From contig NZ_WBMS02000040.1 in NCBI RefSeq assembly GCF_008923205.2, forward strand, positions 30,358 through 94,357: 64,000 bases of DNA, written 5' to 3'. Origin of the DNA: Actinomadura physcomitrii. Its GTDB lineage: Bacteria; Actinomycetota; Actinomycetes; Streptosporangiales; Streptosporangiaceae. Positions 52,616 to 61,424 of the stretch are shown here, piece by piece (positions within the stretch are counted from its first letter, which is position 1; every line of letters begins with the position of its first letter). The translations under genes were made by a program, and so were the position numbers. The notes under the pieces are model-generated. The model saw nothing but the letters and a program-made list of their open reading frames with translations, searched no databases and was not told the DNA's origin.

Positions 52616-54279
52616 ATCCGGCGACGGCGCTGGCGACGGTCCTGGTCGACGAGCTGCTGCGGTGCGGGATGACCGACGCGGTGCTGGCCCCGGGGTCGCG
52701 GTCGGCGCCGCTGGCGCTGGCGCTGCACGCCGCGGAGGAGGCCGGCCGGGTCCGGCTGCACGTGCGGATCGACGAGCGGTCGGCGTCGTTCCTGGGCCTG
52801 GGGATGGCCAAGCGGTCGGGGCGTCCGGTCGCGCTGGTGTGCACGTCGGGGACTGCGGCGGCGAACTTCCATCCGGCGGTGGTGGAGGCGCACGAGTCGG
52901 GCGTCCCGCTGATCGTGGTCACCGCGGACCGTCCGCCGGAGCTGCGCGACACCGGCGCGAACCAGACGATCGACCAGGTGAAGCTGTACGGGACGGCGGC
53001 GCGGTGGAGCACCGAGGTCGGCGTGCCGGAGAACCGTCCGGGGATGGTGGCGTACTGGCGGTCGCTGGTGAGCCGGGCGTGGGGGCTGGCGCAGGCGCCG
53101 GTGCCGGGTCCGGTGCACCTGAACGCGGCGTTCCGCGAGCCGCTGATTCCCGACGGCGACGAGTCGTGGTGCGAGCCGCTGGACGGTGACGCGACCGGGG
53201 CGTGGACGAAGGTGCGGGCGGCGACGCCGGGGTCGGTGCTGCACGTCCCGCCGACGCGGCGCGGCGTGCTGGTGGTCGGCGACGGCGCGGTGAACGTCAA
53301 GCGGTACGTGGCGGCGGCGTCGATGGCGGGCTGGCCGGTGCTGTCGGAGCCGAACGGGAACGCCCGGTACGGCGACCACGCGCTGACCTCGCACCATTTC
53401 CTGCTGGGCATTCCGGAGTTCGTGGAGCGGCACCGTCCCGAGGTGGTGGTGACGCTCGGCAAGCCGGGGCTGTCGCGGCCGCTGCTGTCGCTGCTGCGGC
53501 GCGCCGAGGAGCACATCGTCCTGGCGCCGGACCTGGCGCACTGGCCGGACCCGGTGCGGTCGGCGACGCAGGTGGCGCCGGAGATCGAGATCCCGGTGGT
53601 GTCGGGCGACGACGCGTGGTTGAAGTCGTGGCGGTCGGCGGACCTGGCCGCCGCGGCGGCGGTGGACGCGGTGCTGGACGGCGTGGCGGAGGTGAGCGAG
53701 CCGCGGCTGGCTCGGGACCTGGTGGCGGCGATGCCGGGCGGGTCGCTGCTGTTCACCGCGGCGAGCATGCCGATCCGGGACCTGGACCAGGTGATGCGGC
53801 CGCGGCGCGGGATCCGGATCATGGCGAGCCGCGGCGCGAGCGGGATCGACGGGCTGGTGTCGACGTCGATCGGGGCGGCGCTGGCGCACAGCGGCCGCTC
53901 GTACGCGCTGCTGGGCGACCTGGCGTTCCTGCACGACCAGAACGGCCTGGTCATCGGGCCGCACGACCGCCGTCCGGATCTGGCGATCGTGGTGGTGAAC
54001 AATCAGGGCGGCGGGATCTTCTCGCTGCTGCCGCAGGCGGCGCTGGCCGGCCCGTTCGAGCGGGTCTTCGGCACGCCGCACCGGGTGGACCTGGAGGCGG
54101 TGGCGGCGGCGCACGGCGTCCCGTACCGGCGGCTGGAGGCGGCGGCGGAGCTGCCGAAGGCGATGGCGGGGGAGGGGCTGCGGATCGTGGAGGCCCGTAC
54201 CGACCGCGACGCGAACGCGGTGCTGCACGCGGAGATGCGCAAGGCGGCCCACGCCGCCGTCCGCGACCTGTTCGCCTGA
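52612..54279 (+). CDS. menD: SEPHCHC synthase MenD
   Basis: The 555-residue thiamine-diphosphate enzyme joins 2-oxoglutarate to isochorismate. The cofactor glutamate is in RIDERSASFLGLGMAK, the GTAAANF and QTIDQVKLYG segments follow, and the ThDP/metal motif spans GDLAFLHDQNGL to NNQGGGIFS. The length is normal. It is last in the menB-menC-menD block and ends before a strong hairpin at 54352. Confidence 0.96.
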   Translation: MNPATALATVLVDELLRCGMTDAVLAPGSRSAPLALALHAAEEAGRVRLHVRIDERSASFLGLGMAKRSGRPVALVCTSGTAAANFHPAVVEAHESGVPLIVVTADRPPELRDTGANQTIDQVKLYGTAARWSTEVGVPENRPGMVAYWRSLVSRAWGLAQAPVPGPVHLNAAFREPLIPDGDESWCEPLDGDATGAWTKVRAATPGSVLHVPPTRRGVLVVGDGAVNVKRYVAAASMAGWPVLSEPNGNARYGDHALTSHHFLLGIPEFVERHRPEVVVTLGKPGLSRPLLSLLRRAEEHIVLAPDLAHWPDPVRSATQVAPEIEIPVVSGDDAWLKSWRSADLAAAAAVDAVLDGVAEVSEPRLARDLVAAMPGGSLLFTAASMPIRDLDQVMRPRRGIRIMASRGASGIDGLVSTSIGAALAHSGRSYALLGDLAFLHDQNGLVIGPHDRRPDLAIVVVNNQGGGIFSLLPQAALAGPFERVFGTPHRVDLEAVAAAHGVPYRRLEAAAELPKAMAGEGLRIVEARTDRDANAVLHAEMRKAAHAAVRDLFA

Positions 54280-54336
54280 CGCCCCCGAGAGGACGGTGCC
54301 GGCTCACGCCACCGGTCCGTAGTGATTCAACCCTGA

Positions 54337-54352
54337 ACTTACAATGTAAAGT
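54337..54352. promoter_or_regulatory. CTTAC-N3-GTAAAG palindrome, site 3
   Basis: The element ACTTAC-AAT-GTAAAGT touches the 5' base of the menD terminator stem. Its place after a gene rather than before one argues against a simple promoter operator. Confidence 0.45.
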
Positions 54353-54389
54353 CGGTGGGCGGTGTTGCTCAAGCAACACCGCCCACCGA
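54352..54389. terminator. Bidirectional terminator, menD and phosphatase
   Basis: An inverted repeat of 18 bp begins TCGGTGGGCGGTGTTGC. With a realistic loop about 16 pairs form. It lies between convergent genes. Confidence 0.9.
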
Positions 54390-54448
54390 AACCCCTCAAC
54401 GACATCGACAGCGAGCCGAGGCCTTCCGGGGCGCTGCGGGGGCGGTCG

Positions 54449-55264
54449 TCAGGACAGGAGGCGGTCGCGGAGGGCGTCGGTGTCCTCGCCGGTCCAGCCG
54501 TGGCCGCTGAGCCAGCCCTCGGCGCCGCCGAACTCCTCGTCGATGCGGGCGAGGAGCTTCTCCATGACGGCGGCGCGGGGGAGGTGGCTGTCGGCGGGGC
54601 GGGAGTCCAGGTCGGCGGCGTAGGTGTCGCTGGCGCGCAGGCGTCCGAGGACGGCGTCGATGCGGTCGCCGGACATGGCGTAGTCGGCGACGATCGCCTC
54701 GCGGGTGACGCCGGCGATGTCGAGGGCGAGGGCGCAGACGACGCCGGTGCGGTCCTTCCCGGCGGCGCAGTGGACGAGCGAGGAGCCGTCGGTGCGGGTC
54801 ATGACGCGCAGGGCGGCGGCGATGTTGTCGCCGCGGTCGCGGAGGTAGCCGAGGTAGTGGCCGGTCGAGCGGTCGAGTTCGGTGCCCTTGGTGTCGCGGC
54901 CTTGCCAGGGCAGGGCCTTGTCGACGTCGGCCCGATCGGGCACGGCGGGGGTGTCGGCGGCGGCGTCGGTGCGGCGGCCGCCTTCGGGGAACAGCGAGAG
55001 GTGGTGGAGGGTGACGGAGGGGACGCGGGCGAGGGGGCCGGGTCCTTCGAGGCGGACCTCGGCGTCGCTGCGCAGGTCGATGACGTTCTTGAGGTGGTAC
55101 TCGTCGATGAGGAGGCGGACGTCGGCGACGGTGAGGTCCTGGAGGTTGTCCGAGCGCAGGACGCGGCCGCGCCGGGTGGCGCCTCCGTCGGCGGTGGGGA
55201 GCCCGCCGAGGTCTCGGGCGTTGACGGCTCCGTCCAGGTCGATCCACCGCGTCGGTTCGCTCAT
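54449..55264 (-). CDS. Tyrosine-protein phosphatase (Y_phosphatase3 family)
   Basis: The 271-residue phosphatase has the P-loop HCAAGKDRTG (Cx5R) near residue 165, and NARDLGG and RSDNLQDL segments near the start, as in the MptpB/LipA-type family. It dephosphorylates phosphotyrosine or phosphoinositides. No signal peptide is visible, so export would need another route. It is convergent with menD and unrelated to menaquinone by function. Confidence 0.9.
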   Translation of the reverse strand: MSEPTRWIDLDGAVNARDLGGLPTADGGATRRGRVLRSDNLQDLTVADVRLLIDEYHLKNVIDLRSDAEVRLEGPGPLARVPSVTLHHLSLFPEGGRRTDAAADTPAVPDRADVDKALPWQGRDTKGTELDRSTGHYLGYLRDRGDNIAAALRVMTRTDGSSLVHCAAGKDRTGVVCALALDIAGVTREAIVADYAMSGDRIDAVLGRLRASDTYAADLDSRPADSHLPRAAVMEKLLARIDEEFGGAEGWLSGHGWTGEDTDALRDRLLS

Positions 55265-55502
55265 GGCTTCTGACCCTATATGGACGTCGTGTTCCGTCTG
55301 TGATCCAGGGTCCGGGGTGGGCGGGAGTCACCGGAGCGAGCGCGGAGGCGCCGCACTGGGTGGTCCGCGGGGGCGACGGCGGGCGAGGGGTACCGGGACC
55401 TGGGAGCCAGGGCGGGGTTGGCTCCGCAGCGTGGCGACCGCCCGGTGATCGTCTCCGTAGCTTCGGGTCAGTCATCGCACCGACGATCCGATGGAGGCCT
55501 CA

Positions 55503-56528
55503 ATGCCCGCGACTCTCGACGCCCCGCCCGCCCGGGCGGCCGGCAGTGATTTCGCTCCGCTGGTGCGGCGGGTCCGCGCGAGCGGGCTGCTGGACCGGCG
55601 TCCCGGTTACTACGCGTGGGCGATCGGGACGAACCTGGCGGGGACGGCGGCGGTGTGGGCGGCGATCGGGTGGGCGGGGGCGAGCTGGTGGGCGGTGCTG
55701 CTGGGTGTTCCGCTGGCGGTGCTGTCGGCGCGGACGGCGTTCCTGGGGCATGACGCGGGGCATCGGCAGATCGCGGGGTCGGCGCGGGTGAACCGGTGGC
55801 TGGGTCTGGTGCTGGGGAACCTGCTGCTGGGGATGGGGCAGGGGTGGTGGAGCGACAAGCACAACCGGCATCACGCGAATCCGAACCATGTCGGCAAGGA
55901 CCCGGATGTGGGGGAGGGGGTTCTGGCGTGGACGGAGGGGCAGGCGGCGCGGCAGCGGGGGGTGCTGCGGTGGGTGGCGCGTCATCAGGCGGGGTTGTTC
56001 TTTCCGTTGCTGACGCTGGAGGGGGTGAACCTGAAGGTGGGCAGTGTGCTGTACCTGCGGGGGAGGTCGCGGCGGGAGCAGCTGGTGGAGGGCGGTCTGC
56101 TGGCGTTGCATGCGGTGGGGTACCTGTCGCTGGCGTTCGCGTTGCTGTCGCCGGGGAAGGCCGTTGTGCTGATGGTGGTGCATCATGCGCTGTTCGGGGT
56201 GCATCTGGGGGCGGTGTTCGCGCCGAATCACAAGGGGATGGCGATGCCGGAGCCGGGTGAGCGGTGGGGGCATCTGCGGCGGCAGGTGCTGACGTCGCGG
56301 AACGTGCGGGGCGGTGTGGTGGTGGACTGGCTGATGGGCGGGTTGAACTACCAGATCGAGCATCATCTGTTCCCGGGGATCCCGCGGTGCGGTCTGCGGC
56401 GGGTGCAGCCGCTGGTGCGGGCGCACTGCGCGGTGGTGGGGCTGCCGTTCACCGAGACGGGGCTGGTGGAGTCGTACCGGCAGGCGCTGGGGCACATGCG
56501 GGGGGTGGGGGCGTCGGTGCGGCCGTAG
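55503..56528 (+). CDS. Membrane fatty acid desaturase
   Basis: The 341-residue di-iron desaturase has histidine boxes HDAGH (about residue 82), HNRHH (about 120) and QIEHH (about 285) and four to five membrane helices. The QxxHH third box is that of front-end-like acyl-lipid desaturases, but no cytochrome b5 domain is fused. ATG 55503 has GGAGG at five bases and is preferred over ATG 55491. It probably adjusts membrane fluidity; the bond position is unknown. Confidence 0.92.
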   Translation: MPATLDAPPARAAGSDFAPLVRRVRASGLLDRRPGYYAWAIGTNLAGTAAVWAAIGWAGASWWAVLLGVPLAVLSARTAFLGHDAGHRQIAGSARVNRWLGLVLGNLLLGMGQGWWSDKHNRHHANPNHVGKDPDVGEGVLAWTEGQAARQRGVLRWVARHQAGLFFPLLTLEGVNLKVGSVLYLRGRSRREQLVEGGLLALHAVGYLSLAFALLSPGKAVVLMVVHHALFGVHLGAVFAPNHKGMAMPEPGERWGHLRRQVLTSRNVRGGVVVDWLMGGLNYQIEHHLFPGIPRCGLRRVQPLVRAHCAVVGLPFTETGLVESYRQALGHMRGVGASVRP

Positions 56529-56541
56529 GATGTCGGGCGTC

Positions 56542-57357
56542 ATGCCCGAAGGTCATACCCTCCATCGTCTGGCCGCCGAGCACCGCCGGGTGTTCGGCGG
56601 CCGTCCCGTCGCCGCCGAGAGTCCGCAGGGCCGGTTCGCGGCGGGTGCGGCCGAGATCGACGGCCGTGTGCTGAGCGCCGCCGAGGCGTACGGCAAGCAT
56701 CTGCTGCTGGAGTTCGGCGACGACCGCGTCCTGCACGTCCATCTGGGGATCTATGGGACGTGGCGGTTCGGCGGGGTGCCGGCGCCGGAGCCGCGGGGGG
56801 CGGTGCGGTTGAGGTTGTCGGGTGCGGGCGGGCATGCGGATCTGCGTGGGCCGAACGCGTGCGAGCTGCTGGAGCCGGGTGGGGTGAAGGTGCTGCTGGA
56901 TCGGCTGGGGCCGGATCCGTTGCGGGCGGACGCCGATCCGGGGCGGGCGTGGGCGCGGATCTCGCGGAGCCGGACGAGTGTGGCGGCGCTGCTGATGGAT
57001 CAGTCGGTGGTGGCGGGTCCGGGGAACATCTACCGGGCGGAGGTGCTGTTCCGGCAGGGGATCGATCCGATGCTGCCGGGTCGGGCGTTGTCGGAGGGGC
57101 AGTGGTCGGCGGTGTGGGCGGATCTGGTGGTGCTGATGGCGGAGGGGGTGCGGTCGGGGCGGATCGACACGGTGCGGGCGGAGCACATGCCGGGGGCGAT
57201 GGGGCGTCCGCCGCGGGTAGATGATCATGGTGGTGAGGTGTACGTGTACCGGCGGGCGGGGTTGCCGTGCCTGGTGTGCGGGAGTGCGGTGGCGTCGGCG
57301 GAGCTGGCGGGGCGGAATCTGTTCTGGTGTCCGGGGTGCCAGCCGTCGGCGGGGTGA
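56542..57357 (+). CDS. nei: Fpg/Nei-family DNA glycosylase (Nei2-like)
   Basis: The 271-residue base-excision repair enzyme begins MPEGHTLHRLA, with the catalytic Pro2-Glu3 that fixes the start. The helix-two-turn-helix is at VVAGPGNIYRAEVLF, and the C-terminal zinc finger has CLVCG and CPGC cysteine pairs. The second residue block and TLHRLA match actinobacterial Nei2. It excises oxidised pyrimidines. It follows the desaturase by 13 bp and may be co-transcribed. Confidence 0.93.
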   Translation: MPEGHTLHRLAAEHRRVFGGRPVAAESPQGRFAAGAAEIDGRVLSAAEAYGKHLLLEFGDDRVLHVHLGIYGTWRFGGVPAPEPRGAVRLRLSGAGGHADLRGPNACELLEPGGVKVLLDRLGPDPLRADADPGRAWARISRSRTSVAALLMDQSVVAGPGNIYRAEVLFRQGIDPMLPGRALSEGQWSAVWADLVVLMAEGVRSGRIDTVRAEHMPGAMGRPPRVDDHGGEVYVYRRAGLPCLVCGSAVASAELAGRNLFWCPGCQPSAG

Positions 57358-57370
57358 GCGGTGCGGGGTG

Positions 57371-58408
57371 TCAGTGCAGGTAGCGGTCGGCGAGGGCGCG
57401 TGCGGTGTCGGTCATCATGGCGCGCAGTGGGGGTGGGGCGAGCACTTCGACGTCGGCGCCGAGTTTGAGGAATTCGACGTGGGCGTGGCGGAGTGATTCG
57501 ACGGGGAGGGTGACGGGGGTCCAGCCGGTGGGGTCGGGTGGGCCGGCGTTGTCGTGGACGGCGCGTGCCATGACGGGCGGGAGGAGGACGGCGGCGCGTT
57601 GGAGGCCGTGGGGGGACAGGCGGACGGTGGCGTGGTCGCGGTAGGAGTCGGCTTCGAAGCGGGTGGCGTAGGCGTCCCAGTAGGCGGCGAGGTCGAAGTC
57701 GGGTGGGCGGTCGAAGTGGTGGGGGAGGGGGTGGAGGGTGAGGATGCGGGAGACGCGGTAGGTGCGCGGTGCCCGGTCGTCGGCCGGTGCGGTGCCGGCT
57801 GGTTCGGCCGGCGTCCCGTCCGGTGGTGTGCGGGGGTGGTGGGGGCGGGCGATGAGGTACCAGGTTCCGGCCTTGAGGACGACGCCGATCGGTTCGAGGT
57901 CGCGTTCGACCTGCTGCGGGCGTGCCCAGCGGTGGTAGCGGACGCGGATGCGGTGCTGGTTCCAGACGGCGTCGGCGACGGCCTGCAGGTGGGGGACGTC
58001 GTCGGGGGCGCGGAACCAGCCGGGGGCGTCGAGGTGGAAGCGTTCGCGGATGCGGGCGGCGCGGGTGCGCAGGTCGGGTGGGAGGGCGGCCATGAGTTTG
58101 AGTTCGGCGGCGGCGGCGACGTCGCCGAGGCCGAGCTGGGTGGCGGGGCCGGGCATACCGGACAGGAAGAGGGATTCGGCTTCGCCGGTGGTGAGTCCGG
58201 TGAGGCGGGTGCGGTAGCCCTCGAGGAGGCGGTATCCGCCGTCGGGGCCGCGGTCGGCGTAGACGGGGACGCCGGCGGCGGAGAGGGATTCGACGTCGCG
58301 GTAGACGGTGCGGACGGAGACGTCGAGTTCGTCGGCGAGGTCGCGGGCGGTCATGCGGCCGCGGGTCTGCAGCAGCAGGAGCAGGGACAGCAGGCGGGAC
58401 GCGCGCAC
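57371..58408 (-). CDS. WYL-domain transcriptional regulator (DeoR-type HTH)
   Basis: The 345-residue regulator has an N-terminal winged helix (RASRLLSLLLLLQTRG; MTARDLADELDVSVRTVYRDV), a WYL ligand domain at about 135-215 (RVRYHRWA; GTWYLIA) and a C-terminal WCX domain. The WYL motif appears as TWYL. Such proteins bind nucleotides or DNA ends and control defence, repair or metabolic genes. It overlaps nothing and its target is unknown. The start is GTG. Confidence 0.9.
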   Translation of the reverse strand: MRASRLLSLLLLLQTRGRMTARDLADELDVSVRTVYRDVESLSAAGVPVYADRGPDGGYRLLEGYRTRLTGLTTGEAESLFLSGMPGPATQLGLGDVAAAAELKLMAALPPDLRTRAARIRERFHLDAPGWFRAPDDVPHLQAVADAVWNQHRIRVRYHRWARPQQVERDLEPIGVVLKAGTWYLIARPHHPRTPPDGTPAEPAGTAPADDRAPRTYRVSRILTLHPLPHHFDRPPDFDLAAYWDAYATRFEADSYRDHATVRLSPHGLQRAAVLLPPVMARAVHDNAGPPDPTGWTPVTLPVESLRHAHVEFLKLGADVEVLAPPPLRAMMTDTARALADRYLH

Positions 58409-58464
58409 GTGTCCAGTGTGGCGTGGCGGGAGGGGTGCCGGGGCCGCGGGTCGGGGGGCTGGGG

Positions 58465-59700
58465 TCAGCCTTGCAGGGCGTACTGCATGGCGCGGAACTT
58501 GGTCTGGGCTTCGGCGAGTTCGGCGGCGGGGTCGGAGTCGGCGACGATGCCGCAGCCGGCGAACAGGCGGGCGCGGGTGCCGTCGAGTTGGGCGCAGCGC
58601 AGGGCGATGCCCCATTCGCCGTCGCCGCGGGCGTCGACCCAGCCGACGGGGCCGGCGTAGCGGCCGCGGTCCATGCCTTCGAGTTCGCGGATGAGGTCCA
58701 TGGCGGTGTCGGTGGGGGTGCCGCAGACGGCGGGGGTGGGGTGCAGGGCGGCGACGACGTCCAGGACGGAGCGGTCGGCGGCGAGGTGGCCGCGCAGGGG
58801 GGAGGCGAGGTGGTGCAGGTTGGGGAGGGTGAGCAGTTCGGGTTGAGTGGGGACGTGCAGGTCGGCGCACAGGGGGGTGAGGGCGTCGCGGACCATGTCG
58901 GCGGCGTAGCGGTGTTCTTCGCGGTCCTTGGCGGAGGAGAAGAGGCGTTGGGCGCGGTCGTGGTCGGCGGCGGGGGTGTCGCCGCGGGCGGTGGTGCCGG
59001 CGAGGACGAGGGATTCGATGTCGCCGCCGGTGCGGCGGATGAGGAGTTCGGGGGTGGCGCCGACGAGTCCGGCGCAGGAGAAGGTGTAGCAGCCGGGGAA
59101 GCGGTCGGCGAGGCGGCGCAGCAGGACGCGGGCGTCGATGGGGGCGTCGGCGTGGACGGTGAGGTCGCGGGCGAGGACGACCTTGCCGAGGGCGCCGCCG
59201 CGGATGCGCTGGACGGCGGTGGCGACGGTGTCGGCCCAGGCGTGCGCGGGCATGGCTCCCTGGCCCCAGGTGAGGCCGGTGGGGGGCTGGGGTTCGTGGA
59301 CGAGGGAGAGGGGGTCGGCGTCGTCGCCGATGGTGGTGAGCCAGGCCCGGCCGTCGCGGCGGCCGAGGACGCGGCGGGGGATGATGAGGACGGAGTCGGG
59401 GGATTTGGGGTCGAAGGCGAATCCGCCGAAGGCGACGGGGCCGGTGCCGGGGAGGGCGACGGGGTCGTCGATGTCGGCGGCGCCGAACAGTTCGCGCAGG
59501 AGGGCGGCGGCGGTGGTGAAGCGGTCCTCGCCGCCGGGCAGGGTGATGCGGGCGGCTTCGCCCCAGCCGACGATGCCTTCGCCGTGGCGGATCCAGGCCA
59601 GGGCGGAGGGGTGCGGAAGTCTCGAGACGAGGTCGCCGGGGTCGGCGACCGGGGCGGTGCGGACGACGAGGCGGTCCGGTGCTGTCACGGCGAGCTTCAC
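58465..59700 (-). CDS. menF: Isochorismate synthase MenF
   Basis: The 411-residue chorismate-binding enzyme starts menaquinone synthesis. The conserved C-terminal half includes GALGKVVLARDL, GATPELLIRR, LAGTTARGDT, DREEHRYAADMV, HPTPAVCGTPT and GPVGWVDARGDGEWGIALR. The start is GTG, because TACAGT lies seven bases upstream on the minus strand and gives a leaderless mRNA. A palindrome shared with menE covers the -35. Confidence 0.94.
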   Translation of the reverse strand: MKLAVTAPDRLVVRTAPVADPGDLVSRLPHPSALAWIRHGEGIVGWGEAARITLPGGEDRFTTAAALLRELFGAADIDDPVALPGTGPVAFGGFAFDPKSPDSVLIIPRRVLGRRDGRAWLTTIGDDADPLSLVHEPQPPTGLTWGQGAMPAHAWADTVATAVQRIRGGALGKVVLARDLTVHADAPIDARVLLRRLADRFPGCYTFSCAGLVGATPELLIRRTGGDIESLVLAGTTARGDTPAADHDRAQRLFSSAKDREEHRYAADMVRDALTPLCADLHVPTQPELLTLPNLHHLASPLRGHLAADRSVLDVVAALHPTPAVCGTPTDTAMDLIRELEGMDRGRYAGPVGWVDARGDGEWGIALRCAQLDGTRARLFAGCGIVADSDPAAELAEAQTKFRAMQYALQG

Positions 59701-59707
59701 GCATGCC

Positions 59708-59735
59708 ACTGTACGGCAGAGTTGAACCTGTTCAA
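59708..59735 (-). promoter_or_regulatory. menF promoter with TTGAAC-N2-GTTCAA palindrome
   Basis: The 14-bp perfect palindrome TTGAACCTGTTCAA (59722-59735) supplies the minus-strand -35 TTGAAC. TACAGT follows after 16 bp. The plus-strand flank AACCG is shared with the menE site. Confidence 0.6.
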
Positions 59736-59890
59736 ACCGGCGGGGCGGCGGTGTCCGGTGAGGTGTGCGCCACATCGCGGTGTCCGGTCACGGGTTGCAC
59801 ATGCCCGGTGGGCGGGCCGCCATGCGTCCGCCCCCGCGCGGCGGGCGTGCGGGGGCGGAGGCGAAAGGGCGGGGAGCGGCGTGGGGCGGG

Positions 59891-60487
59891 TCAGGACGCG
59901 CGGCCGGTGAGGCGGCCGGTGAGCTTCCATGCCGCCGGCAGCAGCGCCGCGGCGAGCGCGACCTTCAGCGCGTCGCCCGCCAGGAACGGCGTCACGCCGA
60001 GGTGCAGTGCCTTGCCGAGCCCGATGTGCAGGGACGCCATCAGGTAGGGGACGCCGGCGGCGTACATGATGGCGGTGCCGGCCAGCATGGTCGCGATGGT
60101 CCGCGGCGGGGTGCGGTCGCCGCCGTGTTCGGCGAGGCGGCCCACGACGGCGGCGGCGACGACGAAGCCGAGCACGTAGCCGAGGGTGGGGAAGCCGGTG
60201 CCGGATGCGCCGTCGGTGAACCAGGGGACGCCGGCCATGCCGGCGAGCAGGTAGACGATCATGCCGAGGCCGGCGCGGCCGAAGCCGAGCGCGGCGCCGG
60301 CGAGCAGCACGGCGAAGGTCTGGCCGGTCACCGGTACGGGGGTGCCGGGCAGCGGCACCGCGATCTGGGCGGCGACGCCGACGAACGCGGCCGCGCCGGC
60401 GACGAGCGCGGCGTCGCGGGCGAGGGAACCGGGCAGCAGGTCGCCGAGGACGGCGGGACCCCGCCGGGCGGCGTGGACGGTGGCCAA
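59891..60487 (-). CDS. bioY: Biotin transporter BioY
   Basis: The 198-residue ECF-type S-component for biotin has six helices. The family signatures are QIAVPLPGTPVPVTGQTFAVLLAGAALG and YLLAGMAGVPWFT. It imports biotin, alone or with an energy-coupling module that is not in this window. The start codon is TTG, with GGGAGG five bases before it. An unusual start may keep expression low. Confidence 0.93.
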   Translation of the reverse strand: MATVHAARRGPAVLGDLLPGSLARDAALVAGAAAFVGVAAQIAVPLPGTPVPVTGQTFAVLLAGAALGFGRAGLGMIVYLLAGMAGVPWFTDGASGTGFPTLGYVLGFVVAAAVVGRLAEHGGDRTPPRTIATMLAGTAIMYAAGVPYLMASLHIGLGKALHLGVTPFLAGDALKVALAAALLPAAWKLTGRLTGRAS

Positions 60488-60606
60488 CTGAACCTCCCAT
60501 AGATGGTGTTGTCAGCCGAAACTTAGCGAACCGGTCGTCCGGAACGGTGCGCGCGGTCGCCGTAAGCGCCCGGGGCGGGGCCGCCGGGTCCGGCGGTCGG
60601 GGGCGG

Positions 60607-61338
60607 TCAGGGGCGGCGGGCGAGGTACACCATGTCCGGCTCGCCGCGCGGCACCGGCACCGGCAGCTCCTGCACCCGGTCGAACCGGGACGCCAGCAGG
60701 TCCCGGAAGCCGGGCGCGGCGCCCGCGCTCCAGACCGCGAGGACCCCGCGGGGGCCGAGCCGCCCGGCGAGCAGGTCCAGGCCGCCGGGGCCGTACAGGC
60801 GCGCGTTGCCGGGGGTGACCGTCCAGTGCGGGCCGTTGTCGATGTCCAGGCAGACCGCGTCGAACCCCGCCGCGTCGGGCGGGGTCTGGAGGACGTCGAG
60901 GAGGTCGGCGCGGACGAGCGCGACGCGCGGGTCGTCCAGGCCGCCGCGCGACCAGGGCCGCAGCGGGCCGGCGTGCCAGCCGACGACGGCCGGTTCCCGC
61001 TCCACCACCGTGACGTGCCCGACGGCCGGGTGCGCCAGCGCCTCGGCCAGGGAGAACCCGACGCCGAGCCCGCCGATCAGCACCCGCACCGGCTCCCCGC
61101 CGCCGCCCGGCCCGGCGTCCGCGGCCCGGTCCGGGTCGAGGGCGGCGTCGAGGGCGGCGTCGAGGGCGGCGCGGACCAGCAGCCGCTCGGACTCGCCGTT
61201 GCGGGTGTCCATCAGGAACGTCCCGTTGCTGATGATCTCGTAGTCGGCGCCGGCCCGGCGCAGGACCAGCTCCCCGCCGATCCCGGCGGCGCGCTCCACG
61301 ACGACCGGCCCGGCGCGTTCTTCCCCGATCACGTCCAT
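60607..61338 (-). CDS. Spermidine-synthase-like methyltransferase-fold protein
   Basis: The 243-residue protein has a Rossmann methyltransferase-like core with VRVLIGGLGVGFSLAEAL and VTVVEREPAVV, as in spermidine synthases. The polyamine site residues are not conserved, so the reaction is unknown. The segment ALDAALDAALD is encoded by a 12-bp direct repeat near 61140-61175 and is probably a recent expansion. It is a single gene. Confidence 0.75.
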   Translation of the reverse strand: MDVIGEERAGPVVVERAAGIGGELVLRRAGADYEIISNGTFLMDTRNGESERLLVRAALDAALDAALDPDRAADAGPGGGGEPVRVLIGGLGVGFSLAEALAHPAVGHVTVVEREPAVVGWHAGPLRPWSRGGLDDPRVALVRADLLDVLQTPPDAAGFDAVCLDIDNGPHWTVTPGNARLYGPGGLDLLAGRLGPRGVLAVWSAGAAPGFRDLLASRFDRVQELPVPVPRGEPDMVYLARRP

Positions 61339-61424
61339 GGGCTCCGACCCTAGCCGCCCGCGGGCCCCGGCCGGGTGCCGTGCGGGCTGGGCGGGTCGGG
61401 GGCGGGTCGGCTACGGTGCCGGGC

